NCBI RefSeq assembly: GCF_964063325.1
Contig: NZ_OZ061315.1
Span: 1-64,000, forward strand
DNA length: 64,000 nucleotides
Source: Hafnia alvei
Lineage (GTDB): Bacteria; Pseudomonadota; Gammaproteobacteria; Enterobacterales; Enterobacteriaceae
Direction of reading: 5' to 3'
In this document: positions 17,139 to 24,912 of the stretch, one piece after another
Layout: each line of letters starts with the position of its first letter
Numbering within the stretch: the first letter of the stretch is position 1
Position numbers and translations under genes: made by a program
The notes under the pieces: model-generated
The model's input: only the letters and a program-made list of their open reading frames with translations
The model's database searches: none
Told to the model about the DNA's origin: nothing

Positions 17139-17615
17139 CGTAATCACGATCTTTCTCCATTACTTCGTCAGTGGATTGGCTTCGATAAACTGGCTAATGC
17201 GATGCAAAGTGGCCTAGAACCTCAAGGGTTTCCGCCATACAACATCGAGAAAAGTGACGACAACCACTATCGCATCTCTCTGGCATTGGCCGGTTTTAAG
17301 CAGAGCGAACTGGATATTGAAGTTGAAGGCCCGCGCTTAACCGTGCGTGGTAATCCAACCCAGCCGGAAAAACCGGTGGAGTATTTACATCAGGGGCTGG
17401 TTTATAAGGCGTTCGACTTAACCTTTACCTTGGCTGAACATCTCACCGTAGATGGTGCTAAGTTTGAAAATGGGCTGTTGAATATCGATCTGGTGCGTAA
17501 TGTGCCGGAAGCGCTGCAGCCTCAGCGTATTGCTATCGGTGGACAAACAACGACTCCTGCACTGGAGCAGACCCAAACTCCAGCAAGCGACGCTGAAACC
17601 AATAAGCATCTCTGA
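17136..17615 (+). CDS. ibpB: Small heat-shock protein IbpB
   Basis: IbpB is the partner of IbpA in the small heat-shock pair, and the two are clear paralogues. It has 159 residues; E. coli IbpB has 142. The alpha-crystallin domain is complete (FPPYNIE, YRISLALAGF, FENGLLNIDL), and the I-x-I motif IAI is followed by an extra tail of about 25 residues rich in Thr, Gln and Ala. That tail accounts for the added length. The gene lies 128 bases after ibpA and ends at a strong terminator, so the two likely form one operon. Confidence 0.96.
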   Translation: MRNHDLSPLLRQWIGFDKLANAMQSGLEPQGFPPYNIEKSDDNHYRISLALAGFKQSELDIEVEGPRLTVRGNPTQPEKPVEYLHQGLVYKAFDLTFTLAEHLTVDGAKFENGLLNIDLVRNVPEALQPQRIAIGGQTTTPALEQTQTPASDAETNKHL

Positions 17616-17636
17616 TCTACCCTCTCTATCATTTTT

Positions 17637-17661
17637 GGCGCAGGAAACTGCGCCTTTTTTT
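17637..17661 (+). terminator. Intrinsic terminator after ibpB
   Basis: GGCGCAG, loop gaaa, CTGCGCC followed by seven T residues, 22 bases after the ibpB stop. Confidence 0.93.
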
Positions 17662-17787
17662 ATTCTGCATCTCAGGTTTTATTCAGAATTATATAAAAAA
17701 CCGGTGATTTTGCTCGGGTTGTTCGTGCAGGGTGTAGCAGGTATGGTGTCGGTTGTCTTTCCCTAATAATTACCTGTGATTGCTACC

Positions 17788-19071
17788 ATGACTTTTTCTG
17801 TTTTTGGCGACAAATTTACCCGCTACGCGGGGATCACCCGTCTGATGGACGATTTGAATGATGGCCTGCGTACGCCGGGCGCCATAATGCTTGGCGGCGG
17901 CAATCCGGCTAAAATCCCTCAGATGACGGATTATTTCACTCAACTTTGTGCGGATATGTTGAATGAAGGCAAACTCACTGAGGCGCTGTGTAACTATGAT
18001 GGTCCACAGGGTAAAGATGCGCTGTTGCAGGCGTTGGCCAAAATGCTGCGCGATGAGTTTGGATGGCAAATAGAAGCACAAAATATTGCACTAACAAACG
18101 GCAGCCAGAGCGCATTTTTCTACTTATTCAATTTGTATGCTGGGCGTTTTTCCGATGGCTCTCGTCGTCGTGTTTTGTTCCCACTTGCGCCTGAATATAT
18201 TGGTTATGCTGATGCTGGGTTAGACGAAGATCTGTTTGTTTCAGCTAAACCCACTATCGAGCTATTGCCTGAAGGCCAGTTCAAATATCACGTTGATTTC
18301 GACCATCTCAATATTGGCGATGATGTTGGGCTGATTTGCGTTTCTCGTCCGACTAACCCGACGGGGAATGTTTTGACCGATGAAGAGCTTATTCGCCTTG
18401 ATGCTTTGGCTCAGCAGCGCAACATTCCACTGTTGATCGATAACGCCTACGGTTTACCGTTCCCTGGAATTATTTTCTCTGATGTGAAGCCGCTGTGGAA
18501 CCCTAATATTATTCTGTGCATGAGCCTGTCGAAGTTGGGGTTACCGGGTTCTCGCTGCGGTATTGTGATCGCTGATGAAAAAGTGATCAGCGCAATCAGC
18601 AATATGAACGGAATAATTAGCCTTTCACCGGGCAGTCTTGGCCCCGCGATGGCGCTTGAAATGATTGAACGTGGCGATTTACTGCGTCTATCTAACGAGG
18701 TAATCAAGCCGTTTTATCGCCAGCGTGTAGAGCAGACTATCGAAGTGATTCGTCGCTATTTACCGGAAGAGCGCTGTTTGATTCATAAACCCGAGGGCGC
18801 GATTTTCCTGTGGCTATGGTTTATCGATCTACCGATCAGCACGGAGATTTTGTACCAGCGGCTCAAACAGCGAGGGGTATTGATGGTGCCTGGACACTAT
18901 TTCTTCCCTGGGCTGGAACACGATTGGCCGCATACGCATCAATGCATGCGCATGAACTATGTCCCTGAACCAGAGCAAATCGAGAAAGGTGTACAGATTC
19001 TTGCTGAAGAGATAGAACGCGCGCACCAAGAAGATGCCGGTAAGAAGAAACGCTACGACGGCAAACGATAG
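17788..19071 (+). CDS. avtA: Valine--pyruvate aminotransferase
   Basis: AvtA transfers the amino group between valine/alanine and their keto acids. The 427-residue protein (E. coli 417) is a fold-type I PLP enzyme. It has the opening MLGGGNPAKIPQM, CNYDGPQGKDAL, SRPTNPTGNV, DNAYGLPFPG, the PLP lysine in SLSKLGLPGSRCG and the substrate arginine region HQCMRMNYVPEP. The ATG at 17788 yields the family N-terminus MTFSVFGDKFTRY. The C-terminus is longer than in E. coli by a basic tail (GKKKRYDGKR). Confidence 0.95.
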   Translation: MTFSVFGDKFTRYAGITRLMDDLNDGLRTPGAIMLGGGNPAKIPQMTDYFTQLCADMLNEGKLTEALCNYDGPQGKDALLQALAKMLRDEFGWQIEAQNIALTNGSQSAFFYLFNLYAGRFSDGSRRRVLFPLAPEYIGYADAGLDEDLFVSAKPTIELLPEGQFKYHVDFDHLNIGDDVGLICVSRPTNPTGNVLTDEELIRLDALAQQRNIPLLIDNAYGLPFPGIIFSDVKPLWNPNIILCMSLSKLGLPGSRCGIVIADEKVISAISNMNGIISLSPGSLGPAMALEMIERGDLLRLSNEVIKPFYRQRVEQTIEVIRRYLPEERCLIHKPEGAIFLWLWFIDLPISTEILYQRLKQRGVLMVPGHYFFPGLEHDWPHTHQCMRMNYVPEPEQIEKGVQILAEEIERAHQEDAGKKKRYDGKR

Positions 19072-19084
19072 GTAGCCGTGTGAT

Positions 19085-19116
19085 AAAACAAACCCCGCTG
19101 TTGCGGGGTTTGTTTT
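19085..19116. terminator. Bidirectional terminator between avtA and yibL
   Basis: A perfect 14-bp stem (AAAACAAACCCCGC with GCGGGGTTTGTTTT, loop tgtt) lies between the convergent avtA and yibL. The A and T runs on both sides allow termination in both directions. Confidence 0.93.
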
Positions 19117-19134
19117 AGCTAAGAGTCAAAAAGA

Positions 19135-19503
19135 TTAGAACTCTTTTTTCGCGTAGCCAGTAACCACTTTCAGGCCCATCTCACGGCCTAACGCCGTCAT
19201 TGGATGAACCACTTCGATACCACGTACGGCCTTTTTCAAAGAGCCCATATCAGCCTGTTCTTTTTTGGTAATTTCACGGCTGAATGGCATCTTTAAAAGC
19301 TGCTGTGCTTTAGCGCTGAAATGGCTCGCTTGAACGGCACGTAGGCGCTCGATCTCTGCGTTCAATTTTTCCTGCTCGGCGCGGTTCTCATCCAGCGCGT
19401 GCGTAGCTACAGAATCAATCTCTTGTAACAGCAGGCCAGCTTCTTTACGACGCAGGGCGTCTAGCTTGTCGCTCAGGCGTTTAATTTCTGCTTTTTCTTT
19501 CAT
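19135..19503 (-). CDS. yibL: Ribosome-associated DUF2810 protein YibL
   Basis: This is a small helical protein (122 residues) homologous to E. coli YibL, which has been found with ribosomal large-subunit material; its precise role is not known. The first 65 residues look like a coiled coil (IKRLSDKLDALRRKE, then EKLNAEIERLRA). The conserved C-terminal half has KMPFSREITKKEQADMG and VVHPMTALGREMGL. ATG 19503 is preferred over upstream starts for the match MKEKAEIKRLSDKL and a GGAAG ribosome site. It follows mtlR on the same strand, as in E. coli. Confidence 0.93.
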   Translation of the reverse strand: MKEKAEIKRLSDKLDALRRKEAGLLLQEIDSVATHALDENRAEQEKLNAEIERLRAVQASHFSAKAQQLLKMPFSREITKKEQADMGSLKKAVRGIEVVHPMTALGREMGLKVVTGYAKKEF

Positions 19504-19594
19504 GACATATCTTCCGGTCATCAATACTTTTAGGGATTAGGAGATAGTTTAACAGCTGTCGGCGTCAATGTGGGGATTGCCTGAAAAGAAGACG

Positions 19595-19615
19595 CCCCAG
19601 TCTTGAAAACTGGGG
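19595..19615 (-). terminator. Hairpin after mtlR
   Basis: CCCCAGT, a 7-base loop and ACTGGGG begin just after the mtlR stop on the minus strand. A pyrimidine-rich but not pure T stretch follows, so it may terminate weakly or protect the transcript end. Confidence 0.6.
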
Positions 19616-19618
19616 GGA

Positions 19619-20281
19619 TTAGAAGGCTTTCTTATGGCACAAACGAGTCACTAAATCGGTGATGCTGAGCACCAGCGTTGAACGAACCATTTGTTGATAA
19701 CGCTGCTCCTGCATATTTACCAACTGATCATCAACAACGTCTTCGGGCAGATGAAGCGTGGGCTGCGGAGGGAGTGCGGTCATGCTATGTAGCATGTTAA
19801 TTGGCCCGAGTATTTCATCATCGGTGAAGCTGTAGATTTTGTTCTCATGCTTTAATTCGTTGTTGAGGGCGAGTAAAAGCTCAACGTCTTCATATTCGTC
19901 ACGACTAATCACGCCTAGCGCGTAGATAAGCTTTAGCCGCACGGGTAAATCAGCAAGTGGGCCGGTTCCTTCCAGTAGGGGCTCCACTGCATATTTCACC
20001 GCATAATCGTCTTTACGAAAGGCTTGAAGAACCAAAAGATCTACCGCTTCGGCGAGCAGCCCAACGGTGGCCTGAATAAAACCTGCTACCGTTTGCCGAG
20101 CGTTCAGGCGCTCCAGAATACGGTTTTCAAAAGCTTGGCTTTTATAGAGGTCAGATTCTTCCATTGTTGCCATAGTCGTTGTTTCACTTACCGAATATCG
20201 CTGCTTTTCTGGGGCGGCGGCACTCGGAAGTTCCCTTTCTCTTTCAGGTTGTGCACGGTTATGCACGCGATTTAATTTCAT
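19619..20281 (-). CDS. mtlR: Mannitol operon repressor MtlR
   Basis: MtlR reduces expression of the mannitol operon in enterobacteria. It has no classical DNA-binding motif. The 220-residue protein (E. coli 195) keeps the core AFENRILERLNA, LLVLQAFRKDDYAVKYAVEP, RLKLIYALGVISRDEYEDVE and FTDDEILGPI. The N-terminus is about 20 residues longer than in E. coli; the start at 20281 has a good GAGAAGGG ribosome site, which supports it. The gene is last in mtlADR and lies 57 bases after mtlD. Confidence 0.93.
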   Translation of the reverse strand: MKLNRVHNRAQPERERELPSAAAPEKQRYSVSETTTMATMEESDLYKSQAFENRILERLNARQTVAGFIQATVGLLAEAVDLLVLQAFRKDDYAVKYAVEPLLEGTGPLADLPVRLKLIYALGVISRDEYEDVELLLALNNELKHENKIYSFTDDEILGPINMLHSMTALPPQPTLHLPEDVVDDQLVNMQEQRYQQMVRSTLVLSITDLVTRLCHKKAF

Positions 20282-20338
20282 TTTACCCTTCTCATTTGGA
20301 GCTGCCGCTTCGCCGCAACTCCAATCATATGGGTTACA

Positions 20339-21496
20339 TCATGCTTTGCGCTGCATGGCGTTATACACATTAGCGATCTGTGCGACAAGTTCTGGCTGAT
20401 CTTCCAGTTCACAAACTTGCATCACGGCGTTACTCACGCCTTTTTCGTTCAGGAGCGTTGCCATTTCTAGCGCCTGAGGGTCTTGATCACTGCGGTAGCT
20501 TAAGGCAGCAGCAATACCCATGATTAAATTATGGTTGCTAAGGCCGTATTCAAGCGTTCCTCGTAACGGTTTGATAAGGCGGTCGCCAGCGCTAAGCTTA
20601 CGCAGCGGTTGGCGCCCAACACGTTCGACATCATCATGCAGGTAAGGGTTTTCAAAGCGCCCAAGAATTTTTTCGATATAGGCCGCATGTTGCTGGGGAT
20701 CAAAACTGTAGCGCTTGATGAGCACTGCCCCACTTTCTTCCATCGCGCCTTTTACCACGGTACGAATAGCGGGATCGAGAATAGCTTCACGAATAGTTTG
20801 ATAGCCTGCAAGCTGACCAAGATAAGCAGTGATTGCATGCCCTGTGTTGAGTGTGAAGAGTTTACGCTCAACGTAGGCCATTAAGTTAGCGGTAGACTCC
20901 ATCCCGGTAATTTGCGGCAGCTGGCCTTTGAACTGTGTGCTATCAACAATCCACTCGCTAAAGGTTTCAACCGTGACCTCCAACGGATCGTCGTTCGCTG
21001 CGGCGCTCGGTGGCACGATACGGTCTACCGCAGAATCGACAAAGCCGATGTGTTCTTCCACCCAAGGGTGAAGCTCTACTGGCATCGCCTCGAGGACATG
21101 CTGCTTAAGTTGGCTAGTACCACGAACCATATTTTCGCACGCGATGATATTCATTGGCTGCTGGTTACCATTGCTATGACGAACCATTAACCCCTGCGCG
21201 AGCGTATGGGCAATCTTGCTAAGAACCTGCGGGCCTACGGCGGTGGTGATGATATCTGCTTGTGCAATTTGTTGAATGGCGTCTGCGCTGTTGCTATGAA
21301 TGGCGCTTACGCGATTAACCTGTTCGATGCGTGCGTTTTCACCCACGACGTTAACCTGATAGCTTTGCTGGTGAGCAAGCTGATCGACCAACGGCTGGTT
21401 TACGTCAGCAAAGGTGAGTTCTGCCTGCGCATCTGCCAATAATTTACCAATAAAGCCACGACCGATATTTCCTGCACCAAAATGAATTGCTTTCAT
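20339..21496 (-). CDS. mtlD: Mannitol-1-phosphate 5-dehydrogenase
   Basis: MtlD oxidises mannitol 1-phosphate to fructose 6-phosphate with NAD. The 385-residue protein has the N-terminal nucleotide-binding motif AIHFGAGNIGRGF, then CENMVRGTSQLKQHV, the segment DSAVDRIVPP and the helical C-terminal domain with LNTGHAITAYLG. It sits between mtlA and mtlR as usual. The upstream mtlA is interrupted, so this enzyme may depend on another route for substrate unless mtlA is read through. Confidence 0.97.
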   Translation of the reverse strand: MKAIHFGAGNIGRGFIGKLLADAQAELTFADVNQPLVDQLAHQQSYQVNVVGENARIEQVNRVSAIHSNSADAIQQIAQADIITTAVGPQVLSKIAHTLAQGLMVRHSNGNQQPMNIIACENMVRGTSQLKQHVLEAMPVELHPWVEEHIGFVDSAVDRIVPPSAAANDDPLEVTVETFSEWIVDSTQFKGQLPQITGMESTANLMAYVERKLFTLNTGHAITAYLGQLAGYQTIREAILDPAIRTVVKGAMEESGAVLIKRYSFDPQQHAAYIEKILGRFENPYLHDDVERVGRQPLRKLSAGDRLIKPLRGTLEYGLSNHNLIMGIAAALSYRSDQDPQALEMATLLNEKGVSNAVMQVCELEDQPELVAQIANVYNAMQRKA

Positions 21497-21526
21497 ATTA
21501 TTGACCTCAAACCTATCCGTAAAAAG

Positions 21527-21544
21527 GGGGGCGGGGGAGCCCCC
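21527..21544. other. G/C hairpin between mtlA and mtlD
   Basis: GGGGGC, a six-base G-rich loop and GCCCCC lie in the 120-base mtlA-mtlD gap. No T run follows on the minus strand. It may act as an mRNA processing or stability barrier between the cistrons; this role is inference. Confidence 0.45.
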
Positions 21545-21616
21545 AAGAACGGCGTCGACAGCAACGGCACTTTTTTAGGGCCGACTAGCTGCGGTGAACG
21601 ACGCCTTATAATTGCC

Positions 21617-23599
21617 TTATGCCGCTTGTTCACCAGACAGAAGATCTAAGATCTCCTGAACACTGGTGGTTTGCGCCAGACGTTCGATTACGCCTTCGTC
21701 ATCCAGTGCGTTGGTTAAGCGGGCAATGACCTGAATGTGCTCGTTATTACGCGCGGCGATGCCGATAACCAGTCGAGCGACATCGTCTGGTTCGTCACCG
21801 AATCGAACGCCGTGAGGGTATTGGCATATGACGATCCCGGTGCGTAATACGCGGTCTTTGGCTTCTACGGTGCCGTGTGGAACGGCGATAGATTCTCCTA
21901 AATAGGTTGAGGTGAGTGCTTCGCGGGCGAGCATGGCATCGATGTAATCCGGTTCGACATAGCCGCCAGATACCAGCATTTCACCGGCAAAGCGAATGGC
22001 TTGCTCTTTGGTGTCGGCGGTTAAGTTCAGGAAGATATTGGCTGCGCTGAGTTTAAACAGATTCTCTTCGCGGTCGGCTGATTCAAATGAGTCATCGTTA
22101 GCGGCAATGATTGTTTGGTTGATCAAGCGATTATCGTTGGCTGCCTGCGGTAGCTTAGCCGCCAGTAAACGGGTTGTAAGATCGGTATACAGGCCGCTAT
22201 CAAGGAAATTGCTTAATGAAATATGCATCGCCTGTGGTGCGTGGCGCATCGCGCGTTCGGTTAAATCTTGATGAGTGATCACCAGGTCAACATCTTCAGG
22301 CAGGCTGTTGATCGCGCAGTTCACAACGGAAATATGGCTCAGCCCTGCGTCTTTCACCTTTTTACGCAATACTCCTGCGCCCATAGCGCTTGAGCCCATC
22401 CCTGCGTCGCAGGCTACGATGATTTTGCGCACATGATGTAAATCTTTAGACAAATCAAGCGTGGCGCGCATGGCTGGCTGAGGTTCTGCCCCAGTCACTT
22501 TTCCACCCGATTTAGACTGTTGTTTCATACCTTGCATACGGCGAGTAGCTTCAGCTAAGCCGTTACTTTCTTCATCACCGACGCGAGCGCGTTTAAGCAA
22601 CATGGCAGAGGTTAGGAATGAAACCAGCGTTGAAGCCATAATCGACAGCACGACACCGATGAGCGAGGCCTTTGGTGTCATCAGCAAGACTGCGAAAATA
22701 GAACCTGGAGATGCAGGGGAGACTAAGCCAGCGTTAAAGAGGGTTAGCGTGAATACGCCGGTCATGCCGCCCAGAATCACGGCCAGAATTAGGCGTGGAT
22801 TCATTAACACATACGGGAAATAGATTTCGTGGATACCGCCGAAGAAATGGATGATTGCGGCACCGCCAGCAGACTGTTTTGCACTACCTTTACCGAAGAA
22901 CATGTAAGCCAGTAAAACGCCTAACCCCAGCTACAGGTTTGCTTCAATCAGGAAGAAAATAGATTTGCCGGTTTCTGTTGCCTGCTGAATACCTAACGGA
23001 GAGAAGATTCCGTGATTGATGGCGTTGTTCAGGAACAAGATCTTAGCGGGTTCGACGAAGATAGACGTTAATGGCAGCAGATTGTTTTGCACCATGATAT
23101 TCACGCCTGCCGCTAATATTTTTGAAAGCGACTCTACCAATGGCCCAATCGCCATGAATGCCAGCATCGCCAGCAGCATGCCAATAATGCCTGCGGAGAA
23201 GTTGTTCACCAGCATTTCAAAGCCGCTTTTGATTTTGCCGTCAACCCAGCGATCAAAGCGTTTGATTGCCCAGCCACCTAGTGGGCCTGCAATCATTGCG
23301 CCCATGAACATCGGCATATCTGCGCCAACAATAACACCCATGGTGGTAATCGCGCCCACGACGCCGCCGCGTTCACCGCCGATTAAACGGCCACCGGTGT
23401 AACCAATCAATAATGGCAGCAGGTAGCTGATCATTGGGCCAACCAGCTTGGCTAAGGTTTCATTTGGCAGCCAGCCGGTAGGAATAAATAAAGCGGTAAT
23501 CAAACCCCATGCGATGAATGCGCCGATATTGGGCATCACCATATTGCTGAGGAAGCGGCCAAAATTCTGTACCTTGACCTTGATATCTGGTGATAACAT
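21617..23599 (-). pseudogene. mtlA: Mannitol PTS enzyme IICBA, interrupted by an in-frame TAG
   Basis: MtlA imports mannitol and phosphorylates it to mannitol 1-phosphate. The frame runs 661 codons from ATG 23599 (behind GAGGGG) to 21617. It is broken by a single in-frame TAG at 22931-22933. The first part (222 residues) covers most of the IIC membrane domain up to FFLIEAN. The second resumes with GVLLAYMFFGKGSAKQ and holds the end of IIC, IIB with its active Cys in VACDAGMGSSAMG and IIA with its active His in AVPHGTVEAKDR. The usual Pro-Gly-Pro-Gly before GVLLAY is Leu-stop-Leu-Gly. Everything else looks intact, so this is a very recent loss, a suppressed amber or a sequence error. Confidence 0.85.
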
Positions 23600-23779
23600 A
23601 AAACACCCCTCGTGGTGCGCTAAGATGTTGCGCGTCGTAATAGTTGTGGTGGTTTCGCCAAAAACCGTCCTGTCGTTCTGTATGCAAAATCGACTCTATC
23701 ACGCCGTTTTCATCTCGCGTACCCCGTGGGGGATTTGTGATCTTGATCTCGTAACGCCCCCCTCTATTGGGGTGTTTAT

Positions 23780-23795
23780 GGTGATACTGATCACA
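23780..23795. promoter_or_regulatory. CRP-like site
   Basis: GGTGATACTGATCACA fits the TGTGA-N6-TCACA consensus with one mismatch in the left arm. Confidence 0.6.
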
Positions 23796-23852
23796 TAAGT
23801 AAGCTGAAAGTCTGCTACAAAGTTAAAATATCGCCCGTTCTGGGTGGTTTTA

Positions 23853-23868
23853 TGTGACGTAAATCACT
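23853..23868. promoter_or_regulatory. CRP-like site
   Basis: TGTGACGTAAATCACT matches nine of the ten consensus bases of TGTGA-N6-TCACA. Confidence 0.65.
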
Positions 23869-23896
23869 TAAGTTGTTAGTGGTTTTGTTTTTAAAT

Positions 23897-23912
23897 TGTG
23901 ATTCTCTTCACA
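23897..23912. promoter_or_regulatory. CRP-like site, perfect consensus
   Basis: TGTGATTCTCTTCACA has both consensus half-sites intact. It is the farthest of the series from mtlA. Confidence 0.7.
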
Positions 23913-24002
23913 AGTTATTTTGCATCCCATCAGCACGCCATCAACACACCTCAGCTTTTCACCCAACGCGTTGTAAAATTACATGTAGTGTTTTTTGGGT
24001 AT

Positions 24003-24024
24003 AAAAAAGGCCCCAGAGGGGCCT
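24003..24024 (-). terminator. Intrinsic terminator after yiaF
   Basis: On the minus strand, AGGCCCC, loop tct, GGGGCC is followed by six T residues, about 20 bases after the yiaF stop. Confidence 0.92.
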
Positions 24025-24043
24025 GAATTTGGATCAAGAAAGA

Positions 24044-24763
24044 TTAATTCTGGAAAATAGCCGCGCTGCGGTTTTTCGCATTTAACAATTCTTGATGCTT
24101 GGCAGCAATTGAGGTCATTAACTGATTGTATTGATCTACCTGCTGCTGGGTTTGTAGCTGGATGCTTTGGTTATCAAAGCGCGCCTGAGTCCCAATGCTT
24201 TGCAGGAAATCACCGACCTGAATCAAATCCTGTGACAGGCTTGCGGCCATAGGAATAATTGGCATCACGGCATTCGCCGGATCGGTGACGACTTTGGCAA
24301 AGGCTTGATCATAAACTGCTTTTACATCATCAGGCTGTTTTAATGCAGCTCGTGCAGTGTCTGCGATCGATTTTGCACTTTGGATCTGTTGGCCGAGCAG
24401 GTTTAGTGCCCCGGATTCCTGACGCAGATCGTCGCGTTTGAGCAGGTAGTCCTGAGGAACACGGATCTGATCGATAGTGGTAAACAGCGGATTTAAGCTG
24501 CTATCCATAGAGCGGCTGAAATTCTGTGAAAACGTCACTAAAATCGCGTAATCGCTGACATAGTTGCCGAGTTTCTGCTTTTGGTCTTCGCTCAGGGTTG
24601 GCACGGTGATGCTGCCACGCATGACGGTATTTTGCAGATAGTCGATGAAAGCTTTACGTTGTTCTTTATCGTTGTCGCCACAGCCAGCTAGTTGAAACGC
24701 CATAATGACGGCGAAAATTGGCATCAACCAACGCTGTGCCTGTTTAGTTACTGCAAATGACAT
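24044..24763 (-). CDS. yiaF: DUF3053 lipoprotein YiaF
   Basis: This is a predicted lipoprotein of 239 residues related to E. coli YiaF, function unknown. The signal sequence ends at the lipobox FQLAGC (Cys at about 28). The mature part is largely helical, with the conserved RKAFIDYLQNTVMR, YVSDYAIL, IRVPQDYLL and YDQAFAKVVTDPANA, and a Gln-rich stretch near residue 200. It stands alone between terminators, downstream of glyS on the same strand. Confidence 0.9.
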   Translation of the reverse strand: MSFAVTKQAQRWLMPIFAVIMAFQLAGCGDNDKEQRKAFIDYLQNTVMRGSITVPTLSEDQKQKLGNYVSDYAILVTFSQNFSRSMDSSLNPLFTTIDQIRVPQDYLLKRDDLRQESGALNLLGQQIQSAKSIADTARAALKQPDDVKAVYDQAFAKVVTDPANAVMPIIPMAASLSQDLIQVGDFLQSIGTQARFDNQSIQLQTQQQVDQYNQLMTSIAAKHQELLNAKNRSAAIFQN

Positions 24764-24871
24764 GTAATTACTCCTGTAACCACGCGAAAAAATTCGGTCG
24801 ATATCATTCTGTTGAAATTCTACTCATCAAGTTAGTTTAACCTGATAATTTGGGGATAACAGCCAGAAAGT

Positions 24872-24893
24872 AAAAAACCCGCCGAAAGGCGGG
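24872..24893 (-). terminator. Intrinsic terminator after glyS
   Basis: On the minus strand, CCCGCC, loop tttc, GGCGGG is followed by six T residues, right behind the glyS stop. Confidence 0.93.
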
Positions 24894-24912
24894 CTTTATT
24901 TTACTCTCGGGA

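Larger units (their letters stand above)
23600..24043 (-). promoter_or_regulatory. mtlA upstream region with several CRP-like sites
   Basis: This 444-base gap between mtlA and yiaF has no gene. It holds at least three good CRP-like sites at 23780-23795, 23853-23868 and 23897-23912, and a weaker one at 23736-23751, all upstream of mtlA. E. coli mtlA is known for multiple CRP sites. No MtlR operator could be recognised. Confidence 0.7.

Noticed and set aside
17500..17766. Plus-strand frame overlapping the end of ibpB and running through its terminator
   Set aside because: It is out of frame with ibpB, crosses a strong intrinsic terminator and has no start signal.
21617..22903. Second half of mtlA as an independent PTS gene starting at Met 22903
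   Set aside because: The Met is an internal residue in the middle of the IIC membrane domain, and there is no ribosome site before it.
22895..22960. Programmed stop-codon readthrough in mtlA
   Set aside because: The stop is TAG without a known readthrough context, and conserved residues around it are also changed, which fits mutation or error better. Kept only as a remote option.
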